Shown here one piece after another: positions 56,083 through 64,000 of a DNA stretch of 64,000 nt (position 1 is the first letter of the stretch; each line of letters begins with the position of its first letter). The DNA lies in contig NZ_VKOG01000001.1 of the NCBI RefSeq assembly GCF_007474545.1, forward strand, positions 744,001 to 808,000, written 5' to 3'. The notes under the pieces are model-generated. The model was not told the origin of the DNA, made no database searches, and saw only the letters and a list, made by a program, of their open reading frames with translations. The stretch comes from Chryseobacterium binzhouense. GTDB taxonomy: Bacteria; Bacteroidota; Bacteroidia; Flavobacteriales; Weeksellaceae. The position numbers and the translations under genes were made by a program.

Positions 56083-57108
56083 ATGAAAAATAAAATAATA
56101 GCGGGGTTTGCAGCATTATTACTGATCGTTTCATGTAATAATAATGATAAGATGCTGTCTTCTCTTGCAGATTACAACAATGGAATGGAACAGAAAGGTT
56201 ATCATTTTGGTGATAAGCTCAATCTTCCTGATGAAGTTCTGGAAAATGCAGAAAGCATTACCATAAGTTTTGGCGAAAAAGAATCAAACAGTCTTATCAT
56301 AGATCCTAAATATTTTACATTAGGTGATAATGCGGTAACTTTTAACATCAAAACCAAAGGCGGAGAAACTTTATATCAGGATGCGACCATTAATGTTTAC
56401 AGCAAAACTCCTGAAAAGGCTATCAATTATGAAATTGTTGCTGAGTATCCTCATGATCCTGCTAATTTTGTTCAGGGATTTCAATATGACGGAAGTTTGA
56501 TCTATGAAAGTGAAGGGCAGTACGGATCTTCCAGATTAATTGCCTATAAACTGGGCGATACAATTCCTGTAAAACAAACAAAACAGCCGGATGATGTTTT
56601 TTCGGAAGGAAGTACAATTGCCGGCGACAAAATCTTTCAGTTAACCTGGGAAAACAAGAAAGGTTTAGTATATGATAAAAATTCATTGAGCCTGAAGTCC
56701 GAATTTCCTTATACAAGTATGATGAATCAGGGTTGGGGTCTTACGTATGACGGGAAAAACCTTATTGCTTCAGACGGAACCAAAAACCTTTATTTTCTTG
56801 ATGTAAACGATCCTTCCAAAATGGTAAGATATATTTCAGTAGCAGGAAATACAAGCGTTTATGATCAGCTTAACGAGCTTGAATACTACAAAGGACATAT
56901 TTACGCCAATGTTTGGCACAAACCGATTATCTTAAAAATCAATCCCGCCAACGGAGAGGTTGTGGGAAGATTTGATTTTTCTAAAATTGCACAGCCTTAT
57001 ACAGATGACAATAGTGAGCATGTTTTGAATGGGATTGCCTTTAAAGGCGATAATATGCTGATTACCGGAAAAAACTGGTCGAAAATTTATGAAGTAATCA
57101 TTAAATAG
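56083..57108 (+). CDS. Glutaminyl-peptide cyclotransferase, lipoprotein
   Basis: This 341-residue protein has a lipoprotein signal with lipobox LIVSC and the five-bladed propeller of plant-type glutaminyl cyclases (YPHDPANFVQGFQYDGSLIYESEGQYG is split here; core QGFQYDGSLIYESEG at about 128-142), LTWENKKGLVYD, LNELEYYKGHIYANVW and the LNGIAFKGD end. It converts N-terminal Gln to pyroglutamate. Its first 100 residues form an extra beta domain. Type IX cargo often has pyroglutamate-capped N-termini, so an envelope cyclase fits this genome. Confidence 0.88.
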   Translation: MKNKIIAGFAALLLIVSCNNNDKMLSSLADYNNGMEQKGYHFGDKLNLPDEVLENAESITISFGEKESNSLIIDPKYFTLGDNAVTFNIKTKGGETLYQDATINVYSKTPEKAINYEIVAEYPHDPANFVQGFQYDGSLIYESEGQYGSSRLIAYKLGDTIPVKQTKQPDDVFSEGSTIAGDKIFQLTWENKKGLVYDKNSLSLKSEFPYTSMMNQGWGLTYDGKNLIASDGTKNLYFLDVNDPSKMVRYISVAGNTSVYDQLNELEYYKGHIYANVWHKPIILKINPANGEVVGRFDFSKIAQPYTDDNSEHVLNGIAFKGDNMLITGKNWSKIYEVIIK

Positions 57109-57160
57109 TTGAAAACATCATCATAATTTTTTCTGCAATAAAGTAAAAATAATGTAAATT

Positions 57161-57185
57161 GGTAGCGTTCCTTAGGAACGCTATC
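57161..57185. repeat. Perfect intergenic palindrome (REP-like)
   Basis: Stem of 9-11 bp: TAGCGTTCC at 57163 and GGAACGCTA at 57175 around a TTA loop, extended by G-U and G-C. It lies between cyclotransferase and the next gene, with no T run, so it is not a typical terminator. Confidence 0.6.
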
Positions 57186-57199
57186 TTAGTAAAGAAGAT

Positions 57200-58123
57200 T
57201 TGAGATTATTACAATTTTTGTTCGTTATTCTGTTCTGTACCATATCGGCGCAGAAAGTACTTCCTTTTGACAGTTTAAAGCTAAAGGAAACCAGAGATAT
57301 GTTTGCTGATGACTACGGGAATCTGTATCTATACAAAAACAAAGATTTCAGCTTTACTAAATATGATTCTTTAGGAAGGCAGCTGGGCAAAATGATGCTC
57401 ACCGTTCCTTTTAAAGTTCAGGGAGTGCAAAATCCCCTGAGTATAGCTTTGTTTTCGGAAAATGCTCAGGAAATGAAATTTGTAGATCAGAATCTCAATG
57501 AGATTCAAAGGCTTGATTTCAAGCAAAAGTTTGGCTTTATCAAACAAGCCTATGCGGAAGATCTGCAGCAGGTCTGGCTGATTGACGAAAGCAGTAAAAG
57601 GCTGCTTCAGTATAATTTCAGGAATGATATTACCATCAATTCTTACCCTTACACGGTAAATATGGATGAGATCATTGATCTGCTTGTTTTTGAAAATAGA
57701 CTCTACATTTTATCTAAAAATACATTCAGGGTTTTTAATCTGAAATTTGATAAGCTTTTTGAAGCTCCGGTAGAAAATGCCAAGAGATTTCGCCGTGAAA
57801 ATGAAAATATTCTGATTGTCACAAAAACTGCGGTTTTCAAATATATTCAGAACAAAGAGCTTTTAAAATTATTTGAAGATCCCGAAACACAGATTGTGGA
57901 TAAAAACTCACTGGCATATTTTGAAATAAAAGGCAACAAACTGTATCTTTACAGCCTTGAAAATTTACGTAAAGCAAAGCCTCAGAAATCTTTGGAAGAA
58001 CTTGAAAAAACTAAACAGGAACTTGAAGAAGAGATAGAAAAACTGGAAAAGGAGAAGACTGAAAAAGGTGATATTTTAAAAATCATCGAAGAAATTTCCA
58101 ACGTAGAATCTTTTGGTATTTAA
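57200..58123 (+). CDS. Exported protein of unknown function with C-terminal coiled coil
   Basis: The start is a TTG at 57200, because it alone gives a signal peptide (RLLQFLFVILFCTISAQ). The 307-residue protein has a repeated beta pattern over residues 20-260 (short blocks such as LYLYKNKDFSFTKYD and LYILSKNTFRVFNLKFD), as in a beta-propeller, and a charged coiled coil at the end (EELEKTKQELEEEIEKLEKE, about 270-292). I do not recognise the family. It lies 21 bases upstream of a deoxynucleoside kinase gene. Confidence 0.65.
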   Translation: MRLLQFLFVILFCTISAQKVLPFDSLKLKETRDMFADDYGNLYLYKNKDFSFTKYDSLGRQLGKMMLTVPFKVQGVQNPLSIALFSENAQEMKFVDQNLNEIQRLDFKQKFGFIKQAYAEDLQQVWLIDESSKRLLQYNFRNDITINSYPYTVNMDEIIDLLVFENRLYILSKNTFRVFNLKFDKLFEAPVENAKRFRRENENILIVTKTAVFKYIQNKELLKLFEDPETQIVDKNSLAYFEIKGNKLYLYSLENLRKAKPQKSLEELEKTKQELEEEIEKLEKEKTEKGDILKIIEEISNVESFGI

Positions 58124-58144
58124 ACAAAAACTCTCATATACAAT

Positions 58145-58759
58145 ATGCACATTGCTGTCACAGGAAACATCGGAGCCGGAAAAACGACACTTACAACCAT
58201 GCTTGCCAAACATTACGGCTGGGATGCGCAGTTCGAAGATGTAGATCATAATCCTTATCTGGAAGACTTTTATGCCGATATGAGCAAGTGGAGTTTTGCA
58301 CTTCAGATTTATTTTCTTGGAAGCAGATTTCGTCAGGTAAAAGAAATAAGAGAAAGTGGCAAAAATATTATTCAGGATCGTACGATTTATGAAGATGCTC
58401 ACATTTTTGCGGAAAATCTTAATGATATGAAACTTCTTTCAGACAGAGATTTCAAAAATTATGCTTCGCTTTTTGATCTGATGAAAACTTTTGTTTCGGC
58501 ACCCGATTTGCTTATTTATTTAAAGTCTGATGTTCCTAATCTCGTAAAGAAAATTTACAAAAGAGGAAGAGAGTACGAAGCCTCCATCAGCATAGAATAT
58601 TTATCTAAGCTAAATCAGAAATACGAAAAATGGATCGACGGTTATACAGAAGGAAAACTTCTGGTAATTGAAGTAGATGATCTGGATTTTGTAGAAAAAC
58701 CTGAAGATTTTGGATTTATTCTTGAAAAAATTGATGCGGAACTCAACGGTTTATTCTAA
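58145..58759 (+). CDS. Deoxynucleoside kinase (deoxyadenosine/deoxycytidine type)
   Basis: This 204-residue P-loop kinase has GNIGAGKTTLTTML (Walker A, about residues 7-20), the catalytic QDRTIYEDAHIFAENL (D/E-R-S/T motif) and the LID-type arginine stretch KKIYKRGREYEAS. It phosphorylates deoxynucleosides to monophosphates in the salvage pathway. Length and order are those of the bacterial dNK family. The gene is followed by the ArsC-like gene. Confidence 0.9.
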   Translation: MHIAVTGNIGAGKTTLTTMLAKHYGWDAQFEDVDHNPYLEDFYADMSKWSFALQIYFLGSRFRQVKEIRESGKNIIQDRTIYEDAHIFAENLNDMKLLSDRDFKNYASLFDLMKTFVSAPDLLIYLKSDVPNLVKKIYKRGREYEASISIEYLSKLNQKYEKWIDGYTEGKLLVIEVDDLDFVEKPEDFGFILEKIDAELNGLF

Positions 58760-58775
58760 TCAGTAAAAATTTAAC

Positions 58776-59123
58776 ATGATAAAGGTCTTGCATAACGGAA
58801 GCTGTTCAAAATCCAACGCTATTTTAGAATATCTGGATGAAAATGGTGTTCAGTTTGAAATCATTAATATTATGGAAGATCCTCTAAGCGTTTTGGAACT
58901 CAAAACAGTTTTGAAGAAACTCAATCAGCCTATCTCCCATATTATCAGAAAAAAAGAGAAGCTTTATCTTGAAAAATTTGCAGGTAAAAATATTTCGGAA
59001 GAAGAATGGCTGAAGATTTTATGTGAAAACCCGTCTCTTATTCAGCGACCTATAATCATCAAAGGTTCTGTAGCTATGCTTGGAAGACCTATAGAAAATG
59101 TAAAGTTTTTTATTGAAAAGTAG
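58776..59123 (+). CDS. ArsC-family protein (arsenate reductase-like)
   Basis: This 115-residue thioredoxin-fold protein has the ArsC layout: HNGSCSKSNAILEYL with the nucleophile Cys10 (about residues 6-20), IIRKKEKLYLEK, and the arginine motif LIQRPIIIKG (Arg91) at the expected place. The ArsC family contains true glutaredoxin-linked arsenate reductases and also Spx-type or unknown relatives; no other arsenic genes are nearby, so the name should be treated as a family label. Confidence 0.82.
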   Translation: MIKVLHNGSCSKSNAILEYLDENGVQFEIINIMEDPLSVLELKTVLKKLNQPISHIIRKKEKLYLEKFAGKNISEEEWLKILCENPSLIQRPIIIKGSVAMLGRPIENVKFFIEK

Positions 59124-59180
59124 GCTAAGCTAGTTAATACTTCCAGCTTAGAATCAAATAATATTGCAACAAATAATATT

Positions 59181-59210
59181 CAGTAGTTTGAAAATAACTG
59201 CTGTTTTTTT
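59181..59210 (+). terminator. Terminator after the ArsC-like gene
   Basis: An 8-bp stem CAGTAGTT with AACTGCTG (one G-U) around TGAAAAT, followed by seven T. Confidence 0.8.
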
Positions 59211-59269
59211 ATATTTTATTATTCTACGTTTGTAGAATATGTTTATGGTATTTACATAAATATTTACGA

Positions 59270-59529
59270 TGAAAAATAATATTGTTATCTTAATCTTGAA
59301 TCGGCTTTATCAAAAAAATAAAACCAGAACAGAGTCTCCAATACCAAAATATTTCATTCTTATGGCAGAATAATGGAAAAAAGTCAGTCCCGGCTGGATG
59401 TTAAAGAAAACGGAAAACAACTGATATTACTACGGTGACTGGAAATGTTATGATGAAAACGGAAAGCTGGAAACTATTAAGAAATATGATAATAGTAAAA
59501 AAACAGACAGCGTCGCTATTAAACGGTAA
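59270..59529 (+). pseudogene. Decayed MORN/YwqK-type gene remnant
   Basis: The gap between the ArsC-like gene and hemJ has no intact ORF of useful size, but it is not random. An ATG at 59270 begins MKNNIVILIL like a signal peptide, then stops at about 59374. The last 90 bases read DWKCYDENGKLETIKKYDN and end at TAA (59527-59529), which is a MORN/YwqK-type repeat (W-K-x-Y-D-E-N-G-K-L). Another frame reads LDVKENGKQLILLR before a stop at about 59438, so the parts lie in different frames. At least two frame disruptions must be assumed. This points to a former secreted YwqK-type protein. Confidence 0.6.
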
Positions 59530-59532
59530 TTT

Positions 59533-59565
59533 TTGAATACATCATCTGCAAAATCATTATCTTTG
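59533..59565 (+). promoter_or_regulatory. Putative promoter of the hemJ-like gene
   Basis: TTG (59533-59535) and TATCTTTG (59558-59565) are 22 bases apart, matching the TTG-N17-23-TAnnTTTG form exactly. The ATG follows 16 bases later. Confidence 0.5.
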
Positions 59566-59581
59566 CAGACAAATTAAAAGG

Positions 59582-60130
59582 ATGCTGTATACCATCATCA
59601 AAGCATTGCACATTATTTTTATGGTAAGCTATTTTGCGGGGATTTTTTACCTCGTGAGAATTTTTGTGTATTATAAAGATACCGATGCGTTCTATGATGA
59701 AAAAAAACAGATCCTCAGAGAGCAGTATACTTTTATGGCTCGAAGACTTTGGAACATTATCACGGTTCCTGCAGGGGTTATCATGGCAGTCTGCGGATTA
59801 ATTTTGATTTTTCTCAACTTCGGATTGATGAAAACTCCATGGTTCCATCTCAAGCTCACCTTCTTAATCGGGCTTGCCGCTTATCATTACTGGTGCTGGC
59901 AAAAAGTAAAGCAGCTGGTAAAACTCAACGGAAATACTCTGGAAACAGCTAATCTGAAACTAAGACAGGCGAATGAAATTGCTACATTTATTTTGTTCCT
60001 TGTTGTTTTTACGGTCATATTAAAATCTTCAGTTATTGAATATTGGTGGCAATTAATTACCGGATTTTTCGTTCTGGTATTTTTGATCATGATGACCGTG
60101 AAGCTGGTGAACAAGAAAAAGAAAAAATAA
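59582..60130 (+). CDS. HemJ-like / CopD-family membrane protein
   Basis: This 182-residue protein has four membrane helices and the HemJ (UPF0093) pattern: ALHIIFMVSYFAGIFYLVRI with a conserved His, FMARRLWNIITVPAGVI and WFHLKLTFLIGLAAYHYW with paired His residues that can bind heme. HemJ oxidises protoporphyrinogen IX in heme synthesis. Related CopD-type proteins share the layout, so the name is probable but not certain. No other heme genes adjoin it. Confidence 0.8.
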   Translation: MLYTIIKALHIIFMVSYFAGIFYLVRIFVYYKDTDAFYDEKKQILREQYTFMARRLWNIITVPAGVIMAVCGLILIFLNFGLMKTPWFHLKLTFLIGLAAYHYWCWQKVKQLVKLNGNTLETANLKLRQANEIATFILFLVVFTVILKSSVIEYWWQLITGFFVLVFLIMMTVKLVNKKKKK

Positions 60131-60209
60131 TAATGGCTTTAGGCTAAAGGTAATAAAAAATAAGCTTTGCCTGCTGCTTATAGCATATTCTTACTGCAAA
60201 TTAAAAACT

Positions 60210-60938
60210 ATGATTGCAATACTTAAAAAAGAACTTTGGAGTTACTTCGGGAACTGGAGCGCATGGGTAATCATTGCGGCATTCAGTCTCATCACAACAT
60301 TGTTTTTGTTTTTTTTCGAAAATGACTCTAATATTTTTGACATCGGACTTGCTTCACTGCAAAGCTATTTCGTTTTGGTTCCGTGGCTTTTGATGTTTAT
60401 CATTCCGGCATTGTCTATGAAAACCTTTGCTGAAGAGCAGCAGACAGGAACTTTAAACTGGCTTTTTTCACAGCCTATGAAAGTGTCTGATTTGGTATTT
60501 GGTAAGTTTTTTTCTGTTTGGATTGTCGGAATCCTTTGCCTTATTCCATCACTTATCTATTTTTATACTGTTTTTGTTCTGGGCGTTCCGGAAGGAAATA
60601 TTGATATGGGAATGACTTTTGGCAGTTACTTTGGTCTCATTATGCTCATTGCGGCATTTGCAGGAGTAGGTATTTTAGCATCGTCGCTTTCACAAAATCA
60701 GATTATGGCTTATTTATTAGGCGTTTTTATGTGCTTTATCATGTATTTCGGAATTGAGCAGTTGGCGAGTTATAAATTGTTGGGAGGAGCAGATTTTATT
60801 TTACAGAATTTAGGTTTTTATCATCATTTCTTAGGATTTACCAGAGGATTGATAGACTTCAGAGATGTTGCCTATTTTATTTTCGTCATCGGTTTGAGTT
60901 TAGCATTATCTAATCATTTTATCACCAAAAAGAAGTAA
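60210..60938 (+). CDS. gldF: Gliding-motility ABC transporter permease GldF
   Basis: This 242-residue protein has six hydrophobic segments and the ABC-2 permease motif MKTFAEEQQTGTLNWLFSQP (about residues 70-89). GldF and GldG, with the ATPase GldA (not in this window), form an ABC transporter linked to gliding in Flavobacterium. gldG follows with a 4-base gap. In non-gliding relatives the pair is present too, so motility itself cannot be inferred. Confidence 0.87.
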   Translation: MIAILKKELWSYFGNWSAWVIIAAFSLITTLFLFFFENDSNIFDIGLASLQSYFVLVPWLLMFIIPALSMKTFAEEQQTGTLNWLFSQPMKVSDLVFGKFFSVWIVGILCLIPSLIYFYTVFVLGVPEGNIDMGMTFGSYFGLIMLIAAFAGVGILASSLSQNQIMAYLLGVFMCFIMYFGIEQLASYKLLGGADFILQNLGFYHHFLGFTRGLIDFRDVAYFIFVIGLSLALSNHFITKKK

Positions 60939-60942
60939 GAAT

Positions 60943-62610
60943 ATGAAGAAGATCAACCTAAAATCTCCATTCGGAATTTTGCTTATCATTATTTTACCAT
61001 TGGTAGTAATCATGATGTTTTCCGGAATCCGTTTAGATCTAACCAAAGAAAAAAGATACACGCTTTCTGAAAGCACCGTAAAAGTTCTGGAATCTATAAA
61101 AAAACCTTTAACTGTTGAGGTATATCTGGAGGGCGATTTCCCTGCAAGCTTCAAGCAGCTGCAGAACGAAACTAAATTTATGCTGGAAGAATTCAGAAAA
61201 ATAAATCCTAAAATAGATTTCAAATTTATTGATCCTATTAAAACCAAAATGTCTCAGGATACTTTGATGGCAATGGGAATGCAGCCTTCCATTCTTCCGG
61301 ATGTGAAAGACGGTAAAGTAACTCAGATCCGTTTGTTTCCTTATGCCGTAGTAAAATACAACCAGAGAGGCGTTTCTATTCCTTTGGTGGTAGAGCAGGC
61401 AAACATCAATGCTGATGAACAGCTTAGGAAATCTATTGAGAATCTTGAATATAACTTGGTTTCCAATATCAAATCTGTTGCGGAAGATAAAAGAAAAAAA
61501 GTAGGTATTCTAGTAAATCAGGATGAGCTGGGTCCTCGAGAATTTGAAGGATTTATGCAGCTTGCTCTGGAAAATTATGACGCCGGTCCTGTAGTTCCGC
61601 AGAATAATGTTGAGCTGACGATGGCAGATCTTCCTTTGCTGAAAAAAATGAGCGCACTGGTGATCGCAAAACCCAGAAAAGCTTTTACTGACAATGAAAA
61701 AGTAATTTTGGATCAATACATCATGAATGGTGGGAAAACACTTTGGATGATTGATGCTGTGAATGCTGAAATGGATACTTTAACAAGATCTAAAAAAGTA
61801 ATGCCGTTTCCGATTGATATTAATATGACCGATTTTTTCTTCAATTATGGTCTTAGAATCAATTCTGCGCTGGTAAAAGATGTAAAGAAATATGCACTCC
61901 TCAAACTCGTAACCGGTGAAGTAGGAGGGAATGCACAATATACAAGTCTTCCATGGCCGTATTTTCCTTTGGGAATTGCAGAGCAGGAGCATCCGGTTAC
62001 CAAAAATATCAATCCGGTAAAACTGGAATTTCCGACTTCCATTGATACTTTGGGCGGAAAGAAATTTAAAACCCATGTACTGTTTGAATCGAGTGAAAGA
62101 ACTTTGCTGAAGCAGGTTCCGAACTATGTGGAGCTGAAAGAAATTGCAAGTGTAGACAGTCTTGGACAAATGGAAAAACCGAGTACGCCAAAAATTTTCG
62201 CTGTTGCTCTAGAAGGAAAATTCAGTTCTGCATATGCTTCAAGAATAGAAAGAAAATCATATCCTGGCTTTAAGGCTACAAGTCCTGAAAACAAAATGAT
62301 TGTCATTGCAGACGGTGATGTGGGAAGAAATAAGGTCATTAAAGGTCAGCCTTTGCCTTTGGGAGTTGATATGCTGACTGATGAGCAGTTTGGTAATGAG
62401 CAATTCCTCAGAAATGCGTTAGATTATCTTCTGGATGACAGCAATATTATGGATCTCAGAAACCGGAATATTGAAGAACGTCTTTTGGATCGTCACAGAA
62501 TCAGTGAAGAGCGCTCAAAATGGCAATACCTGAATTTAGTTTTACCTTTAGCGATTATTGCATTATTAGGAGGATTGTTCTTCTGGTTAAGAAAGAAAAA
62601 GTTCGGATAA
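60943..62610 (+). CDS. gldG: Gliding-motility ABC transporter protein GldG
   Basis: This 555-residue protein has membrane helices near both ends (about residues 8-28 and 530-550) and a large extracytoplasmic part. LDLTKEKRYTLSESTVKVLE, VEVYLEGDFPASFKQL and LRNALDYLLDDSNIMDLRNR fit the GldG/ABC-type auxiliary family. It acts with GldF in the ABC complex. Length is normal. A strong terminator follows. Confidence 0.88.
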   Translation: MKKINLKSPFGILLIIILPLVVIMMFSGIRLDLTKEKRYTLSESTVKVLESIKKPLTVEVYLEGDFPASFKQLQNETKFMLEEFRKINPKIDFKFIDPIKTKMSQDTLMAMGMQPSILPDVKDGKVTQIRLFPYAVVKYNQRGVSIPLVVEQANINADEQLRKSIENLEYNLVSNIKSVAEDKRKKVGILVNQDELGPREFEGFMQLALENYDAGPVVPQNNVELTMADLPLLKKMSALVIAKPRKAFTDNEKVILDQYIMNGGKTLWMIDAVNAEMDTLTRSKKVMPFPIDINMTDFFFNYGLRINSALVKDVKKYALLKLVTGEVGGNAQYTSLPWPYFPLGIAEQEHPVTKNINPVKLEFPTSIDTLGGKKFKTHVLFESSERTLLKQVPNYVELKEIASVDSLGQMEKPSTPKIFAVALEGKFSSAYASRIERKSYPGFKATSPENKMIVIADGDVGRNKVIKGQPLPLGVDMLTDEQFGNEQFLRNALDYLLDDSNIMDLRNRNIEERLLDRHRISEERSKWQYLNLVLPLAIIALLGGLFFWLRKKKFG

Positions 62611-62614
62611 AAAG

Positions 62615-62646
62615 AAAAGAGAAACTGTTGAGGTTTCTCTTTTTTA
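62615..62646 (+). terminator. Terminator after gldG
   Basis: An 11-bp perfect stem (AAAAGAGAAAC with GTTTCTCTTTT) around TGTTGAG, with T tract. Confidence 0.85.
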
Positions 62647-62798
62647 TTTTAATTCAGATGTCTAGAAAATTTATAAAATATGCTTTGTTATTATTTAAAT
62701 TATTTGTTAAAATTATTCCAAAGTCAGACTGATCGTTGAGAATACTTTCTTCAAATGCAGAAATTAAGAGTTCAGGGTATTGTCTAAAGGTGTAGTTT

Positions 62799-63554
62799 TT
62801 AGTTTTGATTTAGCCTTTTAATTTCGAAATAGCAGTTTTCACAAATTAATTTTATCTGTGCAAATTTTTCTGATTCTGCGTTCCATTCTCCGTATTTCTG
62901 TCTTATTTTTTCACATTCATTGCACCAAGCTTGTAAATCTTCATCATTATCTAATTCCATACCCGGATAAGTTTCAAAAGCTTCTTCAAATCCCAGAGCA
63001 GTTTTTATGTTTAAATGCTTACATACAAAAGCTGGTCTTTGAAATCCGTGATTGTCACAGTCTAAGGTTCGTTGTTTTAACAATTTAATTTCAGGATGAT
63101 TTTGAGGTTCAATTTTTTCTGTTAACAGCAAATAATAATTAAGATTTTCAGTTTGAAGATTATAAACACCAATTCCATTTAAGAGTTTAAAACTGATTGC
63201 AAGAAATTCCCAACCATCATATTCATCACTTTGAAATGTCTCTTCAGACAATTTTTTGTACTCATTTTCAAATCCAAAATTCTTGATTTTCAGCGTTTCA
63301 GTTTTACTTTTTTCATTGAGATGGTTATTAAACCAACTCCACATCCATGTTTTTGTGTTTAAGGAAAATGTTCCGATGGGAATATATTTAAAGTAAATTT
63401 CGTCTCCTGCATCATTATATAATCTCAGAATTTCCAGATCACTATCATAAAACCAGTTTGTAAAGGAATCAATTTTATATTGTTCTTTAAATTCTTGTTG
63501 AAAAGAAATCAGATTTTTTAATTCAAATTCTGCAAATTCTCGGTAATCCTTCAT
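62799..63554 (-). CDS. Protein with DUF6882-like region and putative zinc-binding C-terminus
   Basis: This 251-residue cytoplasmic protein has an aromatic block (TKTWMWSWFNNHLNEKSK, about residues 67-85) like DUF6882 proteins. The last third is cysteine-rich: CDNHGFQRPAFVCKH, then WCNEC and CENC, enough for one or two zinc sites (C-x2-H, C-x-H, C-x2-C, C-x2-C). I infer two metal ions at most; function is unknown. It stands alone, with no terminator seen between it and the next gene. Confidence 0.65.
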   Translation of the reverse strand: MKDYREFAEFELKNLISFQQEFKEQYKIDSFTNWFYDSDLEILRLYNDAGDEIYFKYIPIGTFSLNTKTWMWSWFNNHLNEKSKTETLKIKNFGFENEYKKLSEETFQSDEYDGWEFLAISFKLLNGIGVYNLQTENLNYYLLLTEKIEPQNHPEIKLLKQRTLDCDNHGFQRPAFVCKHLNIKTALGFEEAFETYPGMELDNDEDLQAWCNECEKIRQKYGEWNAESEKFAQIKLICENCYFEIKRLNQN

Positions 63555-63775
63555 TTAGTTATTATTGTTTTTTGTCACATTTAATGACTTAAGCATATTT
63601 TCATGCTATCCAAATTTTATTGGATATTTTATGAAATTTCGTAATCATAATAGCAGCTATTTGTAGATGAAATTTAGTTGTATATTGCTTGGTATCGTTA
63701 TAACCACGAGCATTCAATTATCATTAATCGCCATTTTAGCAAAGCATTTTTGTGCTTTAAGCTTAATTTGTTTTT

Positions 63776-64000
63776 TTAATATTTTCTAAAAAATTTAATA
63801 GGATCTTCCAAAAAACGGTATGCATTTGAGTTCTTTATACTATTTTTGATTTCTTCAAAGTCTGGTTTCATAAGTTTTCCTTTTCTGTCAAAGAATAACC
63901 ATTCATTTTCTATAGCTAACTCTATCATATTTTTCAAAAAAAATAGTTTTTTTTCTCTTAAATCAGCTCGGAAAGAAAACTCTCTAATTGTTAAAGATTT
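63776..64000 (-). CDS. Partial gene of unknown function (3' end only)
   Basis: A minus-strand reading frame enters from the right edge and ends at a TAA at 63776-63778. The 74 visible residues are charged and Phe-rich (ENEWLFFDRKGKLMKPDFEE, then AYRFLEDPIKFFRKY). No family recognised. The 5' end lies outside the window, so length cannot be judged. Confidence 0.55.
   Translation of the reverse strand, partial: KSLTIREFSFRADLREKKLFFLKNMIELAIENEWLFFDRKGKLMKPDFEEIKNSIKNSNAYRFLEDPIKFFRKY

Noticed and set aside
57895-57903. TGTGGATAA, a perfect match to the reverse complement of the DnaA-box consensus.
   Set aside because: It is a single copy inside the unknown protein gene at 57200. There is no cluster of boxes and no AT-rich unwinding element linked to it.
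1-64000. CRISPR arrays, tRNA or rRNA genes, prophage.
   Set aside because: I saw no regularly spaced repeats, no tRNA-like cloverleafs in the gaps, no rRNA sequence and no phage structural or integrase genes. Tail-fibre-like repeats in the 27-34 kb proteins are on signal-peptide proteins, not in a phage context.

Overview
The window is an AT-rich stretch of a Flavobacteriia chromosome. It most resembles Chryseobacterium or a close relative in Weeksellaceae. The grounds are the gene content (type IX secretion PorT, gliding GldF/GldG, secreted proteins with type IX C-terminal sorting domains, a mevalonate-pathway decarboxylase, an exonuclease-DnaE fusion), a 6S-like RNA between zapA and rny, and promoter-like TTG-N17-23-TAnnTTTG elements. 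The genus is inferred from recalled families, not from a database search.

Layout. 1-4.3 kb: 3' end of an acyl-CoA synthetase, mvaD, a small membrane protein, a methionine-type aminotransferase on the minus strand, and an AIM24-family protein. 4.3-10 kb: an operon with parE, a small membrane protein, parC and a rhomboid protease. 10-13.3 kb: minus-strand secreted protein, DUF2339 membrane protein and thioesterase. 13.4-16.6 kb: dnaA, a low-molecular-weight phosphatase, a tetrapyrrole-methylase-type methyltransferase and a small unknown protein. 16.6-19 kb: minus-strand metallophosphoesterase and ketoacyl-ACP synthase III. 19.1-23.8 kb: a membrane protein, ubiE/menG and porT, then a coiled-coil protein, zapA, 6S-like RNA and rny.

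24-34.7 kb is the most accessory-looking part. It starts with a membrane-anchored TPR/LuxR-type regulator and small secreted or lipid-anchored proteins. Then come five closely packed genes in which a small MliC-like lipoprotein is followed by a large exported fibre-like protein, and this pair is tandemly duplicated, plus a further relative downstream. The large proteins share N-terminal modules and GIGTxxP-type repeats but end in different C-terminal domains.

34.9-43.9 kb returns to housekeeping genes: prfB, DedA, esterase, DUF808 and an exonuclease-dnaE fusion. A 255-bp MITE-like element with a perfect 8-bp target duplication lies just upstream of dnaE. 44.1-52.1 kb holds two very large type IX secretion substrates whose sorting domains are almost identical in protein but not in DNA. 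52.2-59.1 kb is a run of small enzymes and envelope genes: DUF1569, two VOC proteins, DUF2490, bestrophin, glutaminyl cyclotransferase, deoxynucleoside kinase and an ArsC-like protein. 59.2-62.6 kb holds a decayed MORN-type gene, hemJ-like, gldF and gldG. The window ends with a DUF6882-like putative zinc protein and a partial unknown gene.

Together the accessory parts describe a cell-surface programme: secretion components (porT, gldFG), their cargo (two sorting-domain proteins), and a separate modular set of exported fibre-like proteins that lack the sorting domain.
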